The notes: a model not told the origin generated them from the letters alone. A stretch of DNA of 64,000 nucleotides from Herbaspirillum sp. WKF16 (GCF_028993615.1 NZ_CP118632.1:930001-994000); one strand, 5' to 3'; shown: positions 7,635-15,915, counted from the first letter of the stretch. Made by a program: numbers and translations.

Positions 7635-9464
7635 ATGGCCATCGAAACGGAAATCGCAGTGGCGGCACGCGATGCCTTGCCGCCTTTCACCTCGCAGGCG
7701 CCGGCCAACCACGCCGGGGCCGACGCCTCCGGCCGCGCGCCGGCACCGGCCGCCGCAGTCGCGCCTGAGGAAGGCGTCACGCTGACCTTGTCCTCGCAAG
7801 GCCGCCTGCTGGCCGCCCTGGCCGGCATCGTCGACAGCGCCGCCGCCGATGCATCTGCCGCCGCCGCTGCCGAGGATGTGGCCGCGCCGGCGGCGCAAGC
7901 CAAGCAAGCCGATGCTGCCGCAACCGCGCAGCCCATCACCCGCGCCACGCTGTACGCCATCGAGGCGCGCCTGGTAGCCGCCCGTCGCGGCGCCGATGCC
8001 GTGCGGCGCGCCGACGCCGAGGCGCCGCCATCGGACGACCCGGCGCGCCTGGCGCAGGCGCGGCAAGCCACCGCATCGCTGTACGGGCGCGCGGCCAATC
8101 CTTTCTCCGGCCTGTCGCGCGCCGAACTCTCAGCCATCGTCTACGACGAGAGCGGCGCCTACACCACCAACGAACGCTACGCCGCCGCCAATGAGCGCGC
8201 CGAACAGGATCAGCGCTTCTGGGCGCCGGTGTTCCAGCGCGCGCTCGGCAGCGGCGACTGGCGTCCCGTGATCGAGGCGGCGCTGGTGTTCTACGCCACG
8301 CTGTCGCCGCTGGAGCAGACCGCCTATCCGGACAACTATGTGCAGCTGATGCGCCAATACCTGGCGCTGTACAACCTGCAGCCGCAGGCGCCGCTGCCGC
8401 CGCAGCAGCAGGCCGACCTGCAGCAGATGATGGCGGCGCTGGCGCTGCCTTCCGGGCCGCTGGCGCTGGCCGGCGGGGTGATCCGCGGCCTGGTGCTGCC
8501 GCGCGCGCCGTCGCTGGCCGAGCTGGTGGCGGCGGCGCCGCACCTGGCGGACCTGGTGCAGGTTTCCAATCTGGCGCACAGCGTGCAGGACGGCGCCTAC
8601 CTGGTGCTGCTGCAGCGCGTCTTCGGCATTTCCCGGCGCGAGGATGAGCCGCCGGTGGCGCGCCGCAGCGGCAACGCCGGCACGCCCGCGCGCGACTATC
8701 TCTCCTTCGGCGATCGTCGCTACCTGGCCGATGCCTACGCTTATGCGCAGGCCAACGGCATCGCGCCGGAAGAGGTCGACGCGCTGGCCGCCGACCTGGC
8801 GGCCTACCGCCAGGCGCGCATGGCCGGCGCCAATGCGGGCGGCGACGTGCAGCGGGGCGCGGGCGGCGTGGTCGCCGGCGTCGCGCCAGCCGATTACCGC
8901 CGGCATGCCGACGACATGGCCACCGCGCAGCGCATCCTGGCCAGCCGCGCCGCGCGCGATACCCGGCTCGACCACGGCTTCCTGGCGTGGCTGCTGGATC
9001 CCGCCGGTGGCTGGAGCGGGCAGGGCGCCATCGGCCATGCGGTGCGCCTCTCGGCGCTGGAGCGGCTGCTGGCCGGCCTGGCCGGCGTCGGCATCGACGA
9101 GCGCGCCGGCGACGACAGCGAGCTGGAACCCGGCTACCGCTACGCGCTGTACCGCATCGGCCTGCAGGAGACGAGCGAGGCCCGCCTGCCGGGCGCTGCC
9201 GCCGACGGCGCGCGCAGCCTGACGCTGGCGGCGCAGATGGCGGCGCTGGCGCGCGCCGAGGCGACTGACCTGGCCTTCATGAACAATGCGTTGATGCTGC
9301 TGAAGATGTATCGCTTCTCGCTCAGGATGAGCGATGCCGAGCAGCGCACGCTGGCCGAGCTGGTGTATTCCAGCCTGCGCAAGCGCCGCCTGCGCCCGCG
9401 TCGCGGCAAGCTGTTCGTGCTGTGGGGCGAGCGCAGCCCGTCGATGCCGCCCTTGCCGGGTTGA
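7635..9464 (+). CDS. Large protein of unknown function
   Basis: A 609-residue protein that I cannot assign to a family. There is no signal peptide or membrane helix. The first 110 residues are rich in alanine and low in complexity, with a VTLTLSSQGRLLAAL segment. The middle (about 140-330) looks helical, with clusters of aromatic residues (AEQDQRFWAPVFQRAL; AALVFYATLSPLEQTAYPDNYVQLM). The last 40 residues are strongly basic (LRKRRLRPRRGK). The start was set to ATG 7635, 5 bp after GGAGAG; an in-frame GTG lies two codons earlier. It stands alone between an ABC operon and a convergent LacI gene. Base composition matches the neighbours, which argues against recent transfer. Confidence 0.6.
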   Translation: MAIETEIAVAARDALPPFTSQAPANHAGADASGRAPAPAAAVAPEEGVTLTLSSQGRLLAALAGIVDSAAADASAAAAAEDVAAPAAQAKQADAAATAQPITRATLYAIEARLVAARRGADAVRRADAEAPPSDDPARLAQARQATASLYGRAANPFSGLSRAELSAIVYDESGAYTTNERYAAANERAEQDQRFWAPVFQRALGSGDWRPVIEAALVFYATLSPLEQTAYPDNYVQLMRQYLALYNLQPQAPLPPQQQADLQQMMAALALPSGPLALAGGVIRGLVLPRAPSLAELVAAAPHLADLVQVSNLAHSVQDGAYLVLLQRVFGISRREDEPPVARRSGNAGTPARDYLSFGDRRYLADAYAYAQANGIAPEEVDALAADLAAYRQARMAGANAGGDVQRGAGGVVAGVAPADYRRHADDMATAQRILASRAARDTRLDHGFLAWLLDPAGGWSGQGAIGHAVRLSALERLLAGLAGVGIDERAGDDSELEPGYRYALYRIGLQETSEARLPGAAADGARSLTLAAQMAALARAEATDLAFMNNALMLLKMYRFSLRMSDAEQRTLAELVYSSLRKRRLRPRRGKLFVLWGERSPSMPPLPG

Positions 9465-9476
9465 GCGGCGCGCGCG

Positions 9477-10583
9477 TCAGGGCAGGTTCTCGCGCAGGAT
9501 CACGCTGATGCGCACCGCTTCCACGCCGGAGAGGGCATCGCGCCGTTCGCGCAGGTTGGCGAAGATGCGCACGCAATTCATGATCATGTTCTGCGGATGC
9601 TGGGTCAGCACCGCATCCATGGTGCCGTCGATCAGCAGGCCGCGCGTGTCGGGCGTGAGGCCGTGGCCGATGAAGACCACTTTCTGGTCGCGACCGCATT
9701 CCTTCAGGGCGCGGCCCACGCCGTCCGAGGCGCCGCCGATGTTGTACATGCCGGCCAGGTCCGGATACTGTTCCAGCAGGATGCGCGCCTGCTTGTAGTT
9801 GGCGTCGGCATCGTCATGCCCCTCGCGCAGGCCTACCACCTGGACCTGCGGGCACATCTCCTCCAGCACGTGCTGGAATCCCATCTCCCTTTCCTCATGG
9901 CCGCGATAGCTCAGGCTGCCGGCGATCATGGCGATCTTGCCCGGCGTGCGCCCGGCTCCCGGATTGGTCACCTCGCGGTCGAGGAAGCGCGCCAGCAGCA
10001 TGCCGGCGGTGCGGCCGGCGGCGCGGTTGTCCATGCCGACGTAGGCCGCGCGCAGCGAGTTGGAGAGGTCGGAGATCAGCGTCACCACATGCACGCCTTC
10101 GGCCGCCAGCGTGTTGACCGCCTCGCGCACCAGCGGATGCTCCAGCGCCATGAAGGCCACGCCGTCGGCCTGGCGGCCGTAGTGCAGCAGGCGCTGCGCC
10201 AGCACGCGCGGATTGAAGCCCTCGATGTGGTGGCACTTGCAGCGCACGTTGAAGGGCGCAAGCTGCTCTTCGGCGAAGCCGATGTAGTCGCCCAGCATTT
10301 GCATGTAGCGGTTGCTGCGCGGCGGCAGCAGGAAGGCCAGTTGCATGGCCTGCGGGCGCAAGGCCTTGTACAGGTCGGACTCGGGCAGGTAGCCCAGCGC
10401 GGCGGCGGCCTTGATCACCAGTTGCTGGGTCGCCGCGCGCACGCCGGGGCGCCCGTTGAGCACGCGATCGACGGTGGCGGTGGAAACGCCGGCAGCAGCC
10501 GCGATGTCGGTGACACGCGCGCGGCTGGCGGCTGGCGCGGGTGCGTTCGCGAGGGAAGAGGGCTTGCGTTTCTGGTCGGGCAT
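9477..10583 (-). CDS. LacI family transcriptional regulator
   Basis: A 368-residue repressor. The N-terminal LacI helix-turn-helix is at about residues 22-72 (RVTDIAAAAGVSTATVDRVLNGRPGVR, cited as the domain landmark). It is followed by a periplasmic-binding-protein-like sensor domain of the type that binds sugars or sugar derivatives (MALEHPLVREAVNTLAAEGVHVV; YNIGGASDGVGRAL). The start at 10583 was chosen because the helix-turn-helix is close behind it. It is divergent from the TRAP/VOC/RuBisCO-like/kinase operon, 256 bp away, and is the likely regulator. A TTTGAT-TAC-ATCAAA palindrome sits 19 bp upstream of its start codon. Confidence 0.92.
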   Translation of the reverse strand: MPDQKRKPSSLANAPAPAASRARVTDIAAAAGVSTATVDRVLNGRPGVRAATQQLVIKAAAALGYLPESDLYKALRPQAMQLAFLLPPRSNRYMQMLGDYIGFAEEQLAPFNVRCKCHHIEGFNPRVLAQRLLHYGRQADGVAFMALEHPLVREAVNTLAAEGVHVVTLISDLSNSLRAAYVGMDNRAAGRTAGMLLARFLDREVTNPGAGRTPGKIAMIAGSLSYRGHEEREMGFQHVLEEMCPQVQVVGLREGHDDADANYKQARILLEQYPDLAGMYNIGGASDGVGRALKECGRDQKVVFIGHGLTPDTRGLLIDGTMDAVLTQHPQNMIMNCVRIFANLRERRDALSGVEAVRISVILRENLP

Positions 10584-10601
10584 GGCCTGGTTCCAGGTAT
10601 G

Positions 10602-10616
10602 TTTGATTACATCAAA
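10602..10616. promoter_or_regulatory. Candidate LacI-type operator
   Basis: A perfect inverted repeat TTTGAT-TAC-ATCAAA, in the gap between the LacI gene and the TRAP operon. A second, looser repeat TCAAA-N7-TTTGA follows at 10622-10638. The location supports autoregulation and control of the divergent operon; binding is inferred. Confidence 0.5.
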
Positions 10617-10839
10617 AACCATCAAAAAGCGGCTTTGACCGCGCGGATTCGGCGGCGATATTCTGCAGCCTTGCTTCAGGCTGGAAGCAACCGGGCGAGG
10701 TTGGTTGGACGAGGACGGCATGCGGGCGCCGAAAAAGTCTAAATCAAATCGAATCAGAAAGCATCATCAGAACATGCGGATACAGCCCCGGCGCCCCGCC
10801 GCGGCCGCCGCGCACAACACCAATCATTGGGAGACGACG

Positions 10840-11877
10840 ATGGACATGCCAGGCGATACACTTTCCGGCCGGCGCGCCTTTCTGAAGAAGGCGACGCTGG
10901 CTTCAGCCGCCGCAGCCGCGTGCCTGTACGGCACGCAGGCGCATGCGGCCGAGTTCACGCTGAAGTACGGCAACAACCTGCCCATGTCGCACCCGATGAA
11001 CGTGCGTGCCAAGGAGATGGCGCAGAAGATCGCCGCCGAATCCAAGGGCCGGGTCGAGCTGCAGGTCTATCCCAACGGCCAGCTCGGCACCGACACCGAC
11101 ATGCTCTCGCAGGTGCGCTCGGGCGCCATCGACTTCTTCACGATCTCGCCGGAAGTGCTGGGCACGCTGGTGTCGGCCGGCCAGATCAGCGGCGTGGGTT
11201 TCGCCTTCAAGGACTACAGCCAGGTATGGGCCGCCATGGACGGCGAGCTGGGCGCCTACGTGCGCCGCGAGATCGCCGCCAGGACCGCGCTGTTCGCCTT
11301 CGAGAAATGCTGGGACAACGGCTATCGCCAGGTCACCACCAGCACTCGCGCGATTGCCAGGCCCGAGGATTTCAAGGGCATGAAGCTGCGCGTGCCGCCC
11401 AGCCCGCTGGCGACTTCGCTGTTCCGCGGTTTCGACGCCTCGCCCACCAGCATCAACTTCGCCGAGGTGTACTCGGCGCTGCAGACCAGGATCGTCGAAG
11501 GCCAGGAAAACCCGCTGGCGGTGATCGCCACCGTCAAGTTCTACGAGGTGCAGAAATTCTGTTCCATGACCAACCACGTCTGGAGCGGCTTCTGGTTCAT
11601 GGGCAACAAGAAGTCCTTCGAGCGCATGCCCAAGGAACTGCAGGACATCGTCGCGCGCAACATCAACGAGGCCGGCCTGAAGCAGCGGGTCGACGTCAAG
11701 GCGCTCAACGACTCGCTGGTGGCCGACATGAAGGCCAAGGGCCTGCAGTTCAACGAGATCGACAACGCCGCCTTCCGCGCCAAGCTGCGCGGCGCCGGCT
11801 TCTACGCCGAGTGGCACAAGAAGTTCGGCGACGAGGCCTGGGCGCTGCTGGAAAAATACACCGGAAAGCTGGCCTGA
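10840..11877 (+). CDS. TRAP transporter substrate-binding protein (DctP family)
   Basis: A 345-residue extracytoplasmic solute receptor. The leader GRRAFLKKATLASAAAAAC resembles a twin-arginine signal, with cleavage at about AHA-AE. The mature part shows DctP features: NLPMSHPMNVRAKEMAQKI, VYPNGQLGTDTDMLSQVRSGAIDF, and MKLRVPPSPLATSLFRGF with the arginine that usually binds the substrate carboxylate. The start follows GGGAGACGACG; an upstream in-frame extension has no ribosome site. TRAP systems import organic or sugar acids with sodium, which fits the downstream sugar-acid enzymes. The two membrane subunits (DctQ, DctM) are not in this window. Confidence 0.92.
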   Translation: MDMPGDTLSGRRAFLKKATLASAAAAACLYGTQAHAAEFTLKYGNNLPMSHPMNVRAKEMAQKIAAESKGRVELQVYPNGQLGTDTDMLSQVRSGAIDFFTISPEVLGTLVSAGQISGVGFAFKDYSQVWAAMDGELGAYVRREIAARTALFAFEKCWDNGYRQVTTSTRAIARPEDFKGMKLRVPPSPLATSLFRGFDASPTSINFAEVYSALQTRIVEGQENPLAVIATVKFYEVQKFCSMTNHVWSGFWFMGNKKSFERMPKELQDIVARNINEAGLKQRVDVKALNDSLVADMKAKGLQFNEIDNAAFRAKLRGAGFYAEWHKKFGDEAWALLEKYTGKLA

Positions 11878-11897
11878 CCACATCAACAAGGAAAAAC

Positions 11898-12437
11898 ATG
11901 AGCCGCTTTCTCGGAGAGATAAAACAGCTGGGCTACGTCGTGGCCGACATCGAAGCCGCGATGAAGTATTGGACCGAGGTGCTGGGCGTGGGCCCGTTCT
12001 ACTACATGGAGCGGGTGCCGTTGAAGAACTACCGCTACAAGGACCAGCCCTACGAGATCCACAACTCAGTGGCGCTGGCCAATTCGGGCGGCGTGCAGGT
12101 CGAACTGATCCAGGCGCGCGGCGACACGCCGTCGATGTATCGCGACTTCATGAAGAACGGCCAGACCGGGCTGCAGCACGTGGCCTACTGGACCGAACAC
12201 TTCGACCGCGACTTGCGGCTGCTGCTGGATCGCGGCTGGAAGGTCGGCATGAGCGGCGAGGTCGGCGAGCGCGGGCGCTTCGTCTACTTCGAGACCGAAT
12301 ACCACCCCGGCACGGTGATCGAGCTGTCCGAAGTGGCCGGGCCCAAGGGCCGGGTGTTCCGCATCATCCGCGAGTCGTCCGAAGGCTGGGACGGCAGCGA
12401 TCCGGTGCGCGCCTTCCCCGACCTGAGCAAGCTGTGA
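11898..12437 (+). CDS. VOC superfamily (glyoxalase-like) protein
   Basis: A 179-residue protein with the two beta-alpha-beta-beta-beta modules of the vicinal oxygen chelate fold. Module one starts LGYVVADIEAAMKYWTEVLGVGPFYY. Candidate metal ligands are the glutamate in VQVELIQ, the histidine in LQHVAYW and the glutamate in VIELSE; the position that often supplies a first histidine appears to be leucine. The nearest general type is the methylmalonyl-CoA epimerase/glyoxalase_4 group, catalysing isomerisation or C-C cleavage next to a carbonyl. It lies 20 bp after the TRAP receptor and 2 bp before the RuBisCO-like gene, so it probably acts on the same substrate. The precise reaction is unknown. 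Confidence 0.8.
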   Translation: MSRFLGEIKQLGYVVADIEAAMKYWTEVLGVGPFYYMERVPLKNYRYKDQPYEIHNSVALANSGGVQVELIQARGDTPSMYRDFMKNGQTGLQHVAYWTEHFDRDLRLLLDRGWKVGMSGEVGERGRFVYFETEYHPGTVIELSEVAGPKGRVFRIIRESSEGWDGSDPVRAFPDLSKL

Positions 12438-12439
12438 CG

Positions 12440-13729
12440 ATGGGCCCCGCGACATTGCCGATGGACGGCAGCCGCTTCTCGGCCGACTACCTGATCGAGA
12501 CGCCGCTCGACCCGGCCGCCGTGGCCGAGGTCATGGCCGGCGAGCAATCCTGCGGCACCTTCGTGCGGGTCGAGGGCGAGACCGACCAGTTGCGCCGGCG
12601 CGCCCGCGCCGTAGTGGAGGCAATCGACGAACTGGAGGGCGTGGCCCGGCCCAGCCTGCCCAATGCCTGGCAACAGCGCCAGGGCATGGCCGGCCCTTAT
12701 CGCCGCGCGCGCATCCGCATCTCCTTCCCGGTGGAGAACGTCGGGCCCAACCTGCCCACGCTGGCCGCCACCGTGGCCGGCAACCTGTACGACCTGGGCG
12801 AGGTCACCGGACTGCGCCTGCTGGACCTGACGCTGCCGGCCTCGTACCGGCGCCGCTTCGACCTGCCGCGGCAGGGCATCGCCGGCACGCGCAAGCTGGC
12901 CGGCGTGGCCGATGCGCCGCTGCTGGGGACTATCATCAAGCCCAACGTCGGCCTGTCGCCGGAAGAGACCGGCGAGTTGGTGGGCCGCTTGTGCGAAGCC
13001 GGCGTCGACTTCATCAAGGACGACGAGGTCTGCGCCAATCCTTCGCATGCGCCGCTGGAGCAGCGGGTGCGCTCGGTGATGCGGCGCGTGCGCGCCTGGC
13101 GCGAGAAGAGCGGGCGCAACGTCATGGTCGCCTTCAACATCAGCGACGACCTGGACAGCATGCGCCGCCACGCCGAGCTGGTGGAACGCGAAGGCGGCAG
13201 CTGCGTCATGGCCAGCCTGAACTGGTGCGGCTATTCCGCCATCCAGAGCCTGCGCCGCAGCACGCCGCTGGCGCTGCACGGCCACCGCAACGGCTTCGGC
13301 ATGATGTCGCGCGAGCCGCTGCTGGGCATGTCCTATCCGGCCTACCAGGCGCTGTGGCGGCTGGCCGGGGTGGATCACCTGCACGTGCACGGGCTCAACG
13401 GCAAGTTTTCCGAATGCAACGACGAAGTGGTGCAGTCCGCGCGCGCCTGCCTGGCGCCGATGTCGGACGGCGACGCGGTGATGCCGGTGTTTTCCAACGG
13501 CCAGTGGGCCGGCACCGTGCATCCCACCTTCGAGGCCATCGACAGCAGCGACGTGATCTTCCTCTCCGGCGGCGGCATCCTGGCGCATCCGGACGGCGCC
13601 GGCGCCGGCGTGGCCAGCCTGCGCCAGGCCTGGGACGCGGCGCGCGCCGGCATCGCGCTGGACGAGTACGCGAAGCAGGCGCCGGAGCTGCAACGCGCCA
13701 TCGGCTTCTACGGCGCCCGGCTCAAATGA
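12440..13729 (+). CDS. RuBisCO large-chain-like protein (type IV RLP)
   Basis: A 429-residue protein with both RuBisCO large-chain domains. Using spinach numbering for comparison, E60 and T65 correspond to E35 and T40 in EQSCGTF; N123 to N115; K175 to K167 in GTIIKPN; and the carbamylated-lysine and metal set K201/D203/E204 to K193/D195/E196 in DFIKDDE. H294 corresponds to H282, H327 to H317, loop-6 K334 to K322 in NGKFSE, and S379 to S376 in LSGGG. The second lysine of KPK is Asn. Members of this group include 3-oxo-isoapionate-4-phosphate decarboxylase and transcarboxylase/hydrolase, which act with a DUF1537 kinase, exactly the gene that follows. Photosynthetic carbon fixation is not implied. 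Start ATG 12440; MDG at 12461 is an alternative. Confidence 0.88.
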   Translation: MGPATLPMDGSRFSADYLIETPLDPAAVAEVMAGEQSCGTFVRVEGETDQLRRRARAVVEAIDELEGVARPSLPNAWQQRQGMAGPYRRARIRISFPVENVGPNLPTLAATVAGNLYDLGEVTGLRLLDLTLPASYRRRFDLPRQGIAGTRKLAGVADAPLLGTIIKPNVGLSPEETGELVGRLCEAGVDFIKDDEVCANPSHAPLEQRVRSVMRRVRAWREKSGRNVMVAFNISDDLDSMRRHAELVEREGGSCVMASLNWCGYSAIQSLRRSTPLALHGHRNGFGMMSREPLLGMSYPAYQALWRLAGVDHLHVHGLNGKFSECNDEVVQSARACLAPMSDGDAVMPVFSNGQWAGTVHPTFEAIDSSDVIFLSGGGILAHPDGAGAGVASLRQAWDAARAGIALDEYAKQAPELQRAIGFYGARLK

Positions 13730-13751
13730 GCGGGAACGAGGAGCCGATGCA

Positions 13752-15095
13752 GTGAGGCCCGCATTCCTCGACGGCCGCCCCAAGATCGCCTTCTATGGCG
13801 ACGACTTCACCGGCGCCACCGACACCCTGGCCACCGCCACGCTGGCCGGCCTGCGCAGCCTGCTGTTCCTGCGCCTCCCCGAACCGGCGCAGCTGCGCGC
13901 GGCGGGCGAACTCGATTGCCTGGGCATTGCCGGCGCCGCGCGCTCCATGGATCCGGAGCAACTGCGTGTCGAGCTGGAGCCGGTGTCGGCATTTTTCTCG
14001 GGCCTGCGCGCGCCGGTCACGCACTACAAGATCTGCTCCACCTTCGACAGCGCGCCGCAGGTGGGCAACATCGGCGCCGCGCTGCGCATCTGGCGCGCGC
14101 GCATACCCAATCCCTTCGTGCCCATCGTCGGCGGCCAGCCCAACCTGCGCCGCTACTGCCTGTTCAGCCACCTGTACGCCGCCGCGCAGGCCGGCGGCGA
14201 GGTGGTGCGCATCGACCGCCATCCGACCATGCGCCGCCACCCGGTCACGCCGATGGACGAGGCCGACCTGCGCCTGCACCTGGGCCGGCAAGGGCTGCAG
14301 GTCGCCGGCCTGCACTATCCGCTGTATGGCGATGCGCAGGCATTTGACGCGCACATCGAGGAACTGCTGGCGGCGCGTCCCGACGCCGTGCTGCTTGACG
14401 TCGCCCGCGAGGCCGACCTCGCCGCCATCGGCCGCGCGATCTGGACCCGCGCCATCCGGCAAGAGCTGCTCGCCGTCGGCGCCAGCAGCGTCGTGCAGGG
14501 GCTGGCCGCCTGGTGGCGCGAGCAGGGCTGGCTGGAGGAAGGCAACGCGCCGCAGATGACTATCGCTCCTGCACGCGGTCCGGTATTCGCGCTGGCCGGC
14601 AGCCTCTCGCCGGTCACCGCGCAGCAGGTCGGCGCGGCGCATTCCTACGACAGGCTGCTGCTCGACGCGCAGCGCCTGGTCGCGGGGGAGGAAGGCTACC
14701 TGGCCGCCATCGTCGCGCGCATCGCCGACGGCCTGCGCGCGGGTCGCCACGTGCTGGCCTGCAGCGCCGCCCATGAAGGGGAGCGCCGGCTGTTGTCCGA
14801 CGCGGGCGCCGCGCAGCGCCTGGCCATGGCATGCGGACAGTTGTTGCGGCGGGTGCTGCAGGCGGCGCCGGTGACGCGCGTGGGCGTGGCCGGCGGCGAC
14901 ACTTCCAGCCACGCATTGAAGGCGCTGGATATCTGGGGGCTGTCCTATCTCGGCAATCTGTCCCCCGGCGTGGCGCTGTGCCGCGCGCATGCGCAGGCAG
15001 CCGGCCTGGATGGCCTTGAGATCATGCTCAAGGGCGGGCAGATGGGCGGGGCGGACCTGTTCGAGCGCTTGCTGGAGGGAACGCTGGCGGGGTAG
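13752..15095 (+). CDS. Four-carbon acid sugar kinase family protein (DUF1537)
   Basis: A 447-residue two-domain kinase. The N-terminal substrate domain opens with the family signature FYGDDFTGATDTLATA, and the C-terminal nucleotide domain ends with VAGGDTSSHALKAL. Known members phosphorylate D-erythronate, D-threonate or 3-oxo-isoapionate. GTG at 13752 is the only start that precedes the signature closely, with ACGAGGAG about 9 bp upstream. It starts 22 bp after the RuBisCO-like gene. The pairing suggests phosphorylation of a keto sugar acid, which the RuBisCO-like enzyme then cleaves or decarboxylates. Substrate identity needs assay. Confidence 0.88.
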   Translation: MRPAFLDGRPKIAFYGDDFTGATDTLATATLAGLRSLLFLRLPEPAQLRAAGELDCLGIAGAARSMDPEQLRVELEPVSAFFSGLRAPVTHYKICSTFDSAPQVGNIGAALRIWRARIPNPFVPIVGGQPNLRRYCLFSHLYAAAQAGGEVVRIDRHPTMRRHPVTPMDEADLRLHLGRQGLQVAGLHYPLYGDAQAFDAHIEELLAARPDAVLLDVAREADLAAIGRAIWTRAIRQELLAVGASSVVQGLAAWWREQGWLEEGNAPQMTIAPARGPVFALAGSLSPVTAQQVGAAHSYDRLLLDAQRLVAGEEGYLAAIVARIADGLRAGRHVLACSAAHEGERRLLSDAGAAQRLAMACGQLLRRVLQAAPVTRVGVAGGDTSSHALKALDIWGLSYLGNLSPGVALCRAHAQAAGLDGLEIMLKGGQMGGADLFERLLEGTLAG

Positions 15096-15256
15096 GTGAT
15101 CGTGCCGGAAAGTATCGAAGCCCTTGCTTGATTCGATACCCCAGGTAATGGCTAAAATGACAAAACCGGTCTTGATCGGCCTGGCGCAAGATGGCATCTT
15201 GTCAACCAACGAGGCGAAACAGGTTTGCCTCGCAAGACTTCAAGAGGGAGGACATC

Positions 15257-15379
15257 ATGCGTATTTCCGCAATCGTGCTGGGCACCGTCTTCATGCTGCA
15301 TTCCCAGGTCGCCAGCGCCAAGGGCGTCATGTCCCATCTGGTGGACGGCTTCGTCTTCTTCATGAACAACTGGTACTGA
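15257..15379 (+). CDS. Small exported peptide of 40 residues
   Basis: A short gene missed by most length cut-offs but well supported. GGGAGG lies 5 bp before the ATG, the protein begins MRISAIVLG with a clean hydrophobic core and an ASA-K type cleavage site at about residue 21, and an excellent terminator begins 24 bp after the stop. The predicted mature part is only 19 residues, hydrophobic and aromatic (SHLVDGF, then FFMNNWY). It has one histidine and one aspartate and no cysteine. Candidate promoter -10 TAAAAT lies at 15153-15158. It may be a membrane-active or signalling peptide; function is unknown. Confidence 0.65.
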   Translation: MRISAIVLGTVFMLHSQVASAKGVMSHLVDGFVFFMNNWY

Positions 15380-15402
15380 AGACTTCGCGTCCTGATGGAA
15401 AG

Positions 15403-15431
15403 GAGCCCGCATCATGCGGGCTCTTTTTTTT
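15403..15431 (+). terminator. Rho-independent terminator of the small peptide gene
   Basis: GAGCCCGCAT / ATGCGGGCTC hairpin followed by eight T residues (15424-15431). Confidence 0.92.
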
Positions 15432-15915
15432 CGTGAAGCGCCTCAGCCGCGCGGCAGCATCGCCAGGCCGGGGTGCGCAGGCGAAGGAGCATGGACCTGC
15501 CCTCGCGCACCGCGCGCCGCATCGCCAGCGCCGGTTCGATGGCGGCCGCCATCCAGCGCCGCTCGGCCTCGTCCAGCTTGCGCAACCGTTCCTGCTGGGC
15601 CGGGTTGTCGGCGGTCAGTTCGCGCGCGCGGTCGAGGTGTTCCTTGAAGGCGCGCACGCCGGCGTTGAGCGGCTCCAGCGAGGCGTCGACGCCGGTGAGC
15701 GAGAAGCCGCGCTGCCCGGACTCGATGTTGAGCAGGCTTTCCAGCGTGCTCTTGATCTCGCCGCGCACCACGTAGGTGTGCGTGTTCCATTCGTTGGCGG
15801 TGCTCAGGCGGTTGAAGTTGGCATACGCGACCGATACCAGGATCACCAGGATCGCGGCCACCATGCCGAATCCGAGATAGAGGCGGGTACCGATCCTGAG
15901 GTCGGTGAGTTTCAT
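15412..15915 (-). pseudogene. Truncated methyl-accepting chemotaxis protein (N-terminal part only)
   Basis: A 167-residue frame whose first 140 residues are a typical chemoreceptor start: MKLTDLRIGTRLYLGFGMV, one membrane helix, then a CHASE3-like periplasmic domain with SLLNIESGQRGFSLTG and LNAGVRAFKEHL. After VREGRSM the similarity stops and a short Arg/Cys-rich tail leads to a stop. The second membrane helix, the HAMP domain and the methyl-accepting signalling domain are missing; an intact receptor would have about 500-560 residues. The 3' end lies inside the terminator of the opposite gene, which suggests a deletion or rearrangement at that point. It could still be expressed as a sensor fragment, but a remnant is likelier. 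Confidence 0.75.
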
